Positions 42,327-48,506 of a stretch of DNA of 48,506 nt are shown here, one piece after another. The DNA lies in contig CBFIEF010000021.1 in NCBI GenBank assembly GCA_965661545.1, forward strand, positions 1 to 48,506, read 5' to 3'. The position numbers were made by a program, and so were the translations under genes. The notes beneath the pieces are model-generated. The model worked only from the letters and a program-made list of their open reading frames with translations. It was not told the origin of the DNA and searched no databases. The DNA is from UBA7985 sp965661545 (GTDB lineage: Bacteria > Pseudomonadota > Alphaproteobacteria > UBA7985). Position 1 is the stretch's first letter, and each line of letters opens with the position of its first letter.

Positions 42327-43421
42327 GGCTGAGACGACGCCTGGGCGGGTGGCGCCATCTTGACTGTGTACGATGACGTTTTGACCCGGTGTCCAGTGGT
42401 CTCGATCAATCAAAGCTTGCCCGACGTTTTGCTCCATTCGAGGCGACCATATGGCTGACGTTACGCGTCCTACGATCTTCTCTCCCACCATGACCGGCCA
42501 AGGCTTGGAGCATGTTGGGCAGGCACCACCGCCGAAGGCAACACCCCTGATTTTCCGCTGTACCCCGCGCTTTGCGATGGCTTGCAATGCCTCGCGACCA
42601 ACATAATCAACGCTTCCGTCCAGCGCACAAAACGCCCCGAGCCCGACTTCCAGCGGATTGTTCTCCCGCGTCATTTCGTTGCCATAAGACAGCAAGCCGC
42701 CCTCGATCCGCTCAATCAGATTAGGGCAACCCGGCGCGATGTTCAGTGGCTCGCCCGCCTGCCATATCGCATCCCACAGGTGAGCACCGAGTCCGCTGCC
42801 GTTGAGGTAAATCTCGAACCCGCCCTGCCGAGAATAGCCGGAGCGGGCAATCAGTTGCTGGGTGCCTTGGAAAGTGATCCACCCGAACTTGAAGAAACCG
42901 ATGTCCCGCACATGTTCACCGAACAGCCCGGCGAGCAAGGTCTCTGCCTTCGGACCTTGAACGGCAAGCGGTGACACGTCTGGCTCGTTAATTGAGACAT
43001 CGAGCCCCCGACCAAGTGCCAAGCCGAGCGCATACAGCAGCACATCGCTATCGGCGATGGACAGCCAGAATTTATCTTCCGCCAGCTTCAGCAGCACCGG
43101 GTCGTTGATCAGCCCAGCCTGAGGGTCGGTGATGGGGACATACAGACAATCCCCAATCTGTGCCTCAGTGATGTTGCGTGGCGTCATCCACTGCACCAGT
43201 GCGGCGGCGTCTGGCCCCTCGATTTGCACTTGGCGCTGGCAGGAAACGTCCCAAAGCTGCACGTGCTCTCTCAGGTGCCAGTAGTCTTCTTCGGTGCTGG
43301 TCTGAAAGGCCTTGGGCAGCAACATGTGATTAACCACTGAAAACCCACGAACCCCGACTTGCTCCACGCGATCCGTGTAGGGCGTGCGCCGGATGCGGCG
43401 TGACATGTTTAGTCCGTCCAT
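42312..43421 (-). CDS. DmdA-like DMSP demethylase / aminomethyltransferase (GcvT) family
   Basis: Tetrahydrofolate-dependent methyl- or aminomethyl-transferase of 369 residues, the same length as Pelagibacter DmdA. It shares DmdA-like blocks recalled from that enzyme: RRIRRTPYTDRVE, NHMLLPKAF, HLREHVQLWDV, LINDPVLLKLAEDKFWLSIADSD, RSGYSRQGGFEIY and GCPNLIERIEGGLLSYGN. DmdA moves one methyl of DMSP to THF, giving methylmercaptopropionate. The close block matches support DmdA or a near paralogue, but the neighbours (ThDP enzyme, HIU-hydrolase-like, FMN dehydrogenase) are not the dmdBCD genes, so another methylated substrate is quite possible. The start overlaps the upstream stop by one base (TGATG). 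Confidence 0.75.
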   Translation of the reverse strand: MDGLNMSRRIRRTPYTDRVEQVGVRGFSVVNHMLLPKAFQTSTEEDYWHLREHVQLWDVSCQRQVQIEGPDAAALVQWMTPRNITEAQIGDCLYVPITDPQAGLINDPVLLKLAEDKFWLSIADSDVLLYALGLALGRGLDVSINEPDVSPLAVQGPKAETLLAGLFGEHVRDIGFFKFGWITFQGTQQLIARSGYSRQGGFEIYLNGSGLGAHLWDAIWQAGEPLNIAPGCPNLIERIEGGLLSYGNEMTRENNPLEVGLGAFCALDGSVDYVGREALQAIAKRGVQRKIRGVAFGGGACPTCSKPWPVMVGEKIVGRVTSAIWSPRMEQNVGQALIDRDHWTPGQNVIVHSQDGATRPGVVSALPFD

Positions 43422-43756
43422 CAGGAAGAAACCCAGACGGAATAGCTGTTGGGGCTGAGAATGACCGGCATATGATAGGCGCCCTTTGGGTCTGGCATGG
43501 TGAATCGGAGAGCGATTTGTTGAACCCGTGCGGGTGTTCCTCGGGCTTCCCAGTATGGACCAGTATCGAAAACAAGCTCGTAGATGGTTTGGGGGTCAAT
43601 CGTATTGGCAGGAATTTCCGCCGCAAAGCGTCCTCCTGCATCCATGACCGAGGCCAGCACTTGCGTGCCGCGGTTGAGATCAACCAGCGTAACGGCGATG
43701 TCTGCGGCGTGGGTTCCGTCACTGCCATTGAGCGTGTGAGAGGTCAATTTTGCCAT
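43421..43756 (-). CDS. Transthyretin-like / 5-hydroxyisourate hydrolase-like protein
   Basis: Small beta-sandwich protein of 111 residues of the transthyretin/HIU-hydrolase family, which normally hydrolyses 5-hydroxyisourate in purine degradation. H7 (LTSHTLNG), R43 (DAGGRF) and H95 (YHMPVILSP) match catalytic positions of the family. The usual C-terminal signature ending in YRGS is replaced by SVWVSS. Loss of that tetrapeptide, which helps form the active site, and the absence of uricase or OHCU decarboxylase genes nearby argue for a changed substrate. Coupled to the ThDP gene (TAATG) and the DmdA-like gene. Confidence 0.8.
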   Translation of the reverse strand: MAKLTSHTLNGSDGTHAADIAVTLVDLNRGTQVLASVMDAGGRFAAEIPANTIDPQTIYELVFDTGPYWEARGTPARVQQIALRFTMPDPKGAYHMPVILSPNSYSVWVSS

Positions 43757-45474
43757 TACTCGATCGAGGCCTTATCTCGCTTATCCGACGTTGCCGCTAC
43801 GATGGGGCTAATGACACCCCGACATTTTACATTCACCAACGCAACCTTGCCGCTTGCCATCGCGCGTTCAAGCGCAGGCCTGAGCTGCTCCCGCGTTTCG
43901 ACCACTTCGCCATGACCGCCTAGGCCTTCGCACATTGTGTGAAACGGGATGTCCCGGAAATCGGTGGCGAAGTGTTTGCCATTGGCGAATAAGCGTTCTT
44001 GCTGCTGACTGATACAGTCCAGACCGCCATTATTATCGATGACGATTGTGATCGGAAGGTTTTCCTGAAAGGCGGCTTCGATCGACAAGCCGCCAGAAAG
44101 AAAGGCGCCGTCACCGGAGATCACAACCACATTGCTGGCCGGATTCAAAGCCTTGGCCGACACACCAAAAGAGACGCCCACGCCCAGCAGAGAATAATTG
44201 CCAGGATGCATAATTCCCCCCAACTTCTGTCCCCGCCAGCCCGCCATGTTGACGGCGATTTCTGACCAAAAGTGCGTGTTGCCGCCATCAAAGATCAGCC
44301 AGTCTTCATCTCCCATCAGATCTTGCACGTCCAATGATAGCTGCAGCGGATGCATCTTACCCGGTTTTGCGCTTTCCTCTTCAATATGCTGGTACCATTC
44401 ATCCACCCATACCCCACGCCGCTGGCGTTGGAGATCGAACCATTGATCCCACGTTCGACTGACGCCGGCTAAAGCGTCAAGGAAAGCGCCGGGGTCTGAG
44501 AGCAGGGCTTCATCTGCCGCCTGATTGTGTTCCAGTTCTTCGTGGCTGCCATTGATACAGATGAGCTTCTGCCCCGTTGGGAAAAACGGCGGATTGCCAA
44601 AGTTCATTTGGTTGTCGAGCCGACCCCCGATCATCAGCACCACATCGGCCTCCGCGATTGCGGGTTTGCTCGGGTGATACTGGTGAAAGTCAGCCAAGCC
44701 CATGTAAGCTTCAGACTCTTCGCCAAGCAGCTTAGAATGGTAGGGCACATTGAACACTGGCATCCGCAAGGCCTTGCCCGTCGCGTCCAGCTTATCTTCC
44801 GCCTCAGCCCACCAAACGCCATGACCGCCGATAATCACCGGACGTTCGGCCTGCGCTACCATATCAAGAATATTGGCAAGGGCGCTGGGGTCGGGCCAAG
44901 CCCGGGGCGCAGGACGGTTGGTCCGGTCGAATGGGCGCTCATGCAGGCCCGCGTTGGCTTCGAACGACGAAAACATAATATCCACGGGCAGGGACAAATG
45001 CACGGGCCCGGGATAGCCGGTTGTGGCCGCTGTCCAAGCTCGATTCACAAACTCGCTGATCCGCTCTCCGTCCGTGATTTGCACCGAATACTTAACCAAA
45101 GGCGCGGCAATGGCCACGTCATCAATTTCCTTAAATCCGCCTGCACCCTGCCGTTTAAGCGTTGACGAACCCGTTACAAAGATAACCGGGCTCCGTTCTC
45201 CTCCCGCTTCGAGCATGGCGGGGACGGCGTTGGCAAATCCTTCTGGGCCGACCAGGCAAACAGTTGGTTGCCGGGATACTCGCGCGTGGCCGTCGGCAAG
45301 ATGACCAGCGACTTGTTCGTGTGGGGTATTAATGACGCTCATCTGGTTGGTCATGAAGCCTTCGAGTGCGGGGTTGCAGAACCCGCCTGCTAGCGTGAAA
45401 ACATGTTCTACGCCCTTTTCCTTCAGCGCTTTGGCCAACAAGGCACCGCCACGAAGTTTGGTAGGTTCAGACAT
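43756..45474 (-). CDS. Thiamine diphosphate-dependent enzyme (acetolactate synthase-like)
   Basis: ThDP enzyme of 572 residues with the three domains of the pyruvate-oxidase/acetolactate-synthase group: PYR (about 8-175, catalytic E53 in NTPHEQVAGHLADG), central (about 200-335) and PP (about 385-550, with the GDG...NN cofactor motif, GDG at 454-456 and NN at 481-482). Family reactions are decarboxylation or carboligation of 2-oxoacids (acetolactate, glyoxylate, oxalyl-CoA, sulfopyruvate). The exact function cannot be assigned; the neighbouring 2-hydroxyacid dehydrogenase could supply its 2-oxoacid. It sits 18 bp after the FMN dehydrogenase gene. Confidence 0.85.
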   Translation of the reverse strand: MSEPTKLRGGALLAKALKEKGVEHVFTLAGGFCNPALEGFMTNQMSVINTPHEQVAGHLADGHARVSRQPTVCLVGPEGFANAVPAMLEAGGERSPVIFVTGSSTLKRQGAGGFKEIDDVAIAAPLVKYSVQITDGERISEFVNRAWTAATTGYPGPVHLSLPVDIMFSSFEANAGLHERPFDRTNRPAPRAWPDPSALANILDMVAQAERPVIIGGHGVWWAEAEDKLDATGKALRMPVFNVPYHSKLLGEESEAYMGLADFHQYHPSKPAIAEADVVLMIGGRLDNQMNFGNPPFFPTGQKLICINGSHEELEHNQAADEALLSDPGAFLDALAGVSRTWDQWFDLQRQRRGVWVDEWYQHIEEESAKPGKMHPLQLSLDVQDLMGDEDWLIFDGGNTHFWSEIAVNMAGWRGQKLGGIMHPGNYSLLGVGVSFGVSAKALNPASNVVVISGDGAFLSGGLSIEAAFQENLPITIVIDNNGGLDCISQQQERLFANGKHFATDFRDIPFHTMCEGLGGHGEVVETREQLRPALERAMASGKVALVNVKCRGVISPIVAATSDKRDKASIE

Positions 45475-45492
45475 CTTTCATTCTCCCGACGG

Positions 45493-46572
45493 TCATTCGG
45501 TGTAATTGGTCTCAAGTGGCGGCAAGCGACGCTCCCTCTGACTCAACTGCTTTGGTGGTGAAGGCCAGAGGCACTGCTCATTAACTTCGTGGATGGTCGT
45601 TACGCCAAGCTGAGCCATCGCCGTGCTGATTTCTTCGGCGATCGCGTCAATGAGGGCGTCTAGACCATTTCGCCCCTCAGCCGCCAAGGCGTGCAGGACA
45701 GGTCGACCCAACATCACGAAGTCTGCGCCCAGAGCCAGCGCCTTGATCACGTCTTCACCACTGCGCACACCACTGTCGAACAGGAGCGGGAAATCTGGTC
45801 CCACGGCGGCTCGAATAGGGGGAAGGAGGTCAACGGTTGGTGGAACGCTGTCTAACTGTCGTCCACCATGGTTCGAGACATAGATGGCATCGGCACCCGC
45901 TGCGCGAACCTGTTTGGCGTCGTCCGGGCCCGTTATGCCCTTTACGATCAACTTGCCCTTCCAGACTGACCGCAACTGATCAAGGAATGCCCAATTTGCC
46001 CCGGCACGGCTGGCGTGTCGGTTAAAAGATGACCCCGTGGCCGTATCGAAATTCCGCGGCCTTGGAATGCCTTGGATCAAGGTGTTCAATGACCATCGCG
46101 GGTGGAGCGCGAGATCAAAGAACTGCCTTGGACCCATGGAGAAGGGCATTAGAAAACCGTTTCGAAGATCGCGTGTGCGCCGTGATACTTGCGGCACATC
46201 TACGGTCAGGATCAGCGTGTCGTAGCCCGCCGTCCGGGCCCTTTCGACCAAGGACATGGAGTGGTCCATCGATGGGCCGACATAGAGCTGAAACCACGCG
46301 TTCGTTCCACCCCAACCGTGCATGTCCTCTATCGTGCTCGAGGCAGCAGAAGACAGGCAAACTGGCATCCCCCGCTTCCGTCCTGCTAAGCCAATGAACC
46401 GATCCGCGTGTGGACAGGACAAGTTGCACATACCCATCGGGGCAACTCCGAAGGGAAGATCATAGCTTTGACCCAAAAATGCCGTGGACAAGGATCGCTC
46501 GGCAACGTCCTGCATCACCCTTGGCTGCATAAAGACCTCGTCAAAGCGTCGGGCATTGCGCGCCGAAGCCAC
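45493..46572 (-). CDS. FMN-dependent alpha-hydroxyacid dehydrogenase; 5' end unclear
   Basis: Flavoprotein of the glycolate oxidase/lactate dehydrogenase family that oxidises a 2-hydroxyacid to a 2-oxoacid. From the GTG ending at 46572 it has 359 residues with FMN and catalytic residues intact: QLYV, TVDVPQ, K211 (VKGIT), H235 and R238 (SNHGGRQLD), and the phosphate site near DSGVRSG/MLGRP. Conserved sequence continues upstream in the same frame to about 46690 (FDADDARRLAQ, LPRLIFDFVEGAAG), yet no ATG, GTG or TTG occurs between the in-frame stop at 46729-46731 and that GTG. Either a rare start codon is used or there is a frameshift, for example at the A7 run. The Tyr that binds substrate (Y24 of spinach glycolate oxidase) appears as Phe. 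Confidence 0.8.
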   Translation of the reverse strand: MASARNARRFDEVFMQPRVMQDVAERSLSTAFLGQSYDLPFGVAPMGMCNLSCPHADRFIGLAGRKRGMPVCLSSAASSTIEDMHGWGGTNAWFQLYVGPSMDHSMSLVERARTAGYDTLILTVDVPQVSRRTRDLRNGFLMPFSMGPRQFFDLALHPRWSLNTLIQGIPRPRNFDTATGSSFNRHASRAGANWAFLDQLRSVWKGKLIVKGITGPDDAKQVRAAGADAIYVSNHGGRQLDSVPPTVDLLPPIRAAVGPDFPLLFDSGVRSGEDVIKALALGADFVMLGRPVLHALAAEGRNGLDALIDAIAEEISTAMAQLGVTTIHEVNEQCLWPSPPKQLSQRERRLPPLETNYTE

Positions 46573-46797
46573 TTCACGGCCGGCTGCACCTTCTACGAAG
46601 TCGAAGATCAGGCGCGGTAGTCTTTTCTGCGCTAATCGTCGTGCGTCGTCGGCATCAAAAACCCGTGTGGCTCTTTTTTTGGTCGTTCCCTCGGGGATGT
46701 GCCCGCCCTCACTGCTCGATTCAGTCTTTCAAAGCATGATAGACGGGGTCAAAGCGGCAGAACCAATCGAATAAACGGGGCAATCCATTCACTCAGT

Positions 46798-47730
46798 CTA
46801 TGCGTTATTGGGCCGTCGATAGGCCTGAACCTCCGAAACCCGACGGTCGAGTTGCGCGGATAGGATCTCCACAAACTTGAGAGCGGGGCGGGAGAGGTGG
46901 TTTTTGCCCGGCGCGATAATGGCAACGTGGTACTTCAGGTCTTGCGCTAAAGGCCGAAAGACAACGCCCCCCATCATCACCATTTGCTCGGCAGTGAACG
47001 GGTCGCAAATAGCAAGCACGCCCGTTTCGCGAACCAGACTACCAGTGACCGGCATATTGGTCGCCGATAAGCGGGACTTACTGCGGAGCATTTGCGCCAG
47101 GTTTTCATCCATGGACATCATGGTCTCGGGAAAGGCACCGCCAAACGTCACAAATTCCTGCGATGTCGACAGCTCCATGAGGTTCACCGGCCCTGCTTCA
47201 TCCGCCATTGGATGGGATTCTGGGATCAGGCAGACGTAAGGCGCCACCGTCTGGTAGAGAACTTCAACGCCCTGATAAGGCGGAGCACGGCCAACCACAC
47301 CTATATCGATCTGGTTCATTTGCACCGCATCGAGGATCGCTGGCGTGTTGCGCGACTGAATCATGAAGCTGGTTTCGGGGATGCTTTGGTAGATCGCGTT
47401 CACGGCCTTGGGCAGCTCTACGGCTGCAATAGACTGGATTGTGCCAATGTTGATCTCAACCGCGCTGGTCGAGCGAATGACGTTGGCAAGTTCCTGTAGG
47501 CGGTCGATCCCGATGAACATGCCTTCCACGCCGTTATAGAACTTCTTAGCCTCCACCGTGGGCGACAGGCCGCGGCCTGAACGGATGAATAGGGGAAATC
47601 CGACAGCATGCTCTAGATCGATGATCAGACGACTCACGCTGGGCTGAGACAAGTGCATCATCTCTGCAGCCTCGGTGATGGAGCCGCTGCGCATGGTGGC
47701 TCGAAATGCTTCTAGTTGCCTCATGTTCAT
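46798..47730 (-). CDS. LysR-type transcriptional regulator
   Basis: DNA-binding regulator of 310 residues: N-terminal winged helix (about 3-62, with SGSITEAAEMMHLSQPSVSRLI) and a C-terminal effector-binding domain (about 92-295). It is upstream of and on the same strand as the FMN dehydrogenase-ThDP-transthyretin-DmdA-like genes and is their likely activator; the co-inducer is probably a substrate of that pathway. The unusual codirectional position, with about 70-225 bp to the next gene depending on the dehydrogenase start, leaves room for a promoter. Confidence 0.88.
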   Translation of the reverse strand: MNMRQLEAFRATMRSGSITEAAEMMHLSQPSVSRLIIDLEHAVGFPLFIRSGRGLSPTVEAKKFYNGVEGMFIGIDRLQELANVIRSTSAVEINIGTIQSIAAVELPKAVNAIYQSIPETSFMIQSRNTPAILDAVQMNQIDIGVVGRAPPYQGVEVLYQTVAPYVCLIPESHPMADEAGPVNLMELSTSQEFVTFGGAFPETMMSMDENLAQMLRSKSRLSATNMPVTGSLVRETGVLAICDPFTAEQMVMMGGVVFRPLAQDLKYHVAIIAPGKNHLSRPALKFVEILSAQLDRRVSEVQAYRRPNNA

Positions 47731-48221
47731 ACGTTCAGAGAATATGATGTTCGGTTAGATTTGTCATCTCTATATCTTGGCAGGGCCCCACTGGCCTTAA
47801 AGAGGGGGTCAGCGCAACCTGCACCGCGCTTGCCGACGTGCTGATGCCAATGACAACTGTTTTTGGCAGTAACCGCAGTGCCGAAAGACCGCATCTCACA
47901 AACTGGGAACACAGGGGCTTCCGGCGTGTACGGAACGATAATTTCGCGCCTTTACTCTTCCCCTGCCATGGCAATCAATCTTGGCATGACAAGCGCTCTG
48001 TCCAGTTCACCAGAGCGAAGCGAATGCGCGCGGAGTGGGAAATGGAAACCTCAAGATCCGTGGTCGAAATAATGCCTTCAAAGTCTCGAAATTTTGATAT
48101 TCTTGATAAATAAAAATTAGTATTTCCGCATTAATTTCACAGCAAATAAGAGTGATTAACTGTTGAAAGCAGAAATTTTAGGGCTAATTTCGTAGTCATA
48201 ATTCGCAGGAGATTAACCGCG
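47731..48221. promoter_or_regulatory. Divergent intergenic region between the LysR gene and the adenylation gene
   Basis: A 491-bp gap. It holds a 7-bp hairpin CGCTCTG/CAGAGCG (47994-48017, 10-nt loop) and a distinctly AT-rich part from about 48085 with a possible TTGATA...TAGTAT promoter (48094-48123, 18-bp spacer). An AGGAG lies at 48207-48211 before the next gene. Short frames in the first half do not look coding. Confidence 0.4.
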
Positions 48222-48506
48222 TTGAAAATTAAACAAGCTCAAGTGTCTTCGGAGCTAGCAATACTGGATTGGATTAAAAGCAACGCTACAAAACATCCAA
48301 ACGCTCCCGCAATTCTCAACATCTCAGGTTCTACAATACTTAATCACGCGGAGATGTTTGAGCGCGTAAGCGCCCTCGCTCATGAGTTTCATGAACATGG
48401 CATCGGCCGGGACACTAAGGTTGCAGTCTCAATGATGGATGGACCGATAACACTAACAATCCTTCTCGCCCTCATGAGCATTTCTGCGGTGATCCCAATA
48501 CATCCA
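48222..48506 (+). CDS. AMP-binding (adenylation) enzyme, 3'-partial
   Basis: The first 95 codons of a gene that leaves the window. The translation (LDWIKSNATKHPNAPAIL, HAEMFERVSALAHEFHEHGI, KVAVSMMDGPITLTILLALMSISAVIPIHP in part) follows the N-terminal pattern of acyl-CoA synthetases and NRPS adenylation domains (ERVSALAHEF, VAVSM, LLALMSISAVIP). No motif that would tell substrate or domain architecture is inside the window. The TTG at 48222 has AGGAG ten bases upstream. Base composition is more AT-rich than in the preceding operon. Confidence 0.72.
   Translation, partial: MKIKQAQVSSELAILDWIKSNATKHPNAPAILNISGSTILNHAEMFERVSALAHEFHEHGIGRDTKVAVSMMDGPITLTILLALMSISAVIPIHP

Noticed and set aside
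47838..48113. 91-codon frame between the LysR gene and the adenylation gene
   Set aside because: There is no ribosome-binding site, its composition is random, and it overlaps the presumed divergent control region.
1..48506. CRISPR arrays, rRNA genes, intact insertion sequences or prophage
   Set aside because: I saw no spaced direct repeats, no transposase or integrase reading frames and no rRNA signature sequences in the window.

Overview
The window reads as chromosome of a marine, heterotrophic alphaproteobacterium with moderately high G+C. The evidence is TRAP and peptide-type ABC uptake systems, a DddP-type DMSP lyase, a DmdA-like demethylase, a betaine epimerase of the HpbD type, a Zur-controlled zinc operon and dense operons with ATGA/GTGA overlaps. 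The genus cannot be fixed from the sequence; Rhodobacterales or SAR116-like lineages would fit.

Layout. 1-2.6 kb holds housekeeping genes: a partial carboxylesterase, an HNH protein, DsbB, a YqaA/DedA membrane protein and tRNA-Leu(CAA). 2.7-4.6 kb (minus strand) encodes a Cache-domain histidine kinase and a NarL-type regulator, divergent from a TRAP locus at 4.9-14.1 kb. That locus has two complete TRAP transporters in the order SBP-DctQ-DctM-DctQ-DctM-SBP, followed by an Old Yellow Enzyme homologue. The first DctM is about 1054 residues, more than twice the usual size, because of a large insert. 15.3-19.7 kb is a zinc-homeostasis block: zur is divergent from a five-gene zrg-like operon across a perfect 18-bp Zur-box palindrome. 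19.8-21.8 kb has a DMT exporter and a fatty-acid hydroxylase/sterol desaturase.

21.9-26.7 kb is an osmolyte-catabolism operon: dddP, then hpbD (4-hydroxyproline betaine 2-epimerase), a medium-chain dehydrogenase and a second enolase-superfamily enzyme. It would join cleavage of a sulfonium osmolyte to degradation of a betaine osmolyte. 26.8-34.9 kb looks more AT-rich and carries surface or glycosylation functions: a TPR/O-GlcNAc-transferase-like enzyme overlapping a UDP-glucuronate decarboxylase, an MFS carrier, an FkbM methyltransferase and a calcium-binding cadherin-like protein behind a very AT-rich 450-bp stretch.

35-48 kb contains a peptidase E and a five-gene operon (family-5 SBP, two permeases, a fused double ATPase, an Ldh-family dehydrogenase). 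Converging on it is a minus-strand operon: LysR, FMN-dependent 2-hydroxyacid dehydrogenase, ThDP enzyme, transthyretin/HIU-hydrolase-like protein and DmdA/GcvT-family enzyme. This last group fits no textbook pathway I recognise and is the best candidate for an undescribed catabolic system. The window ends inside an AMP-binding (adenylation) gene.
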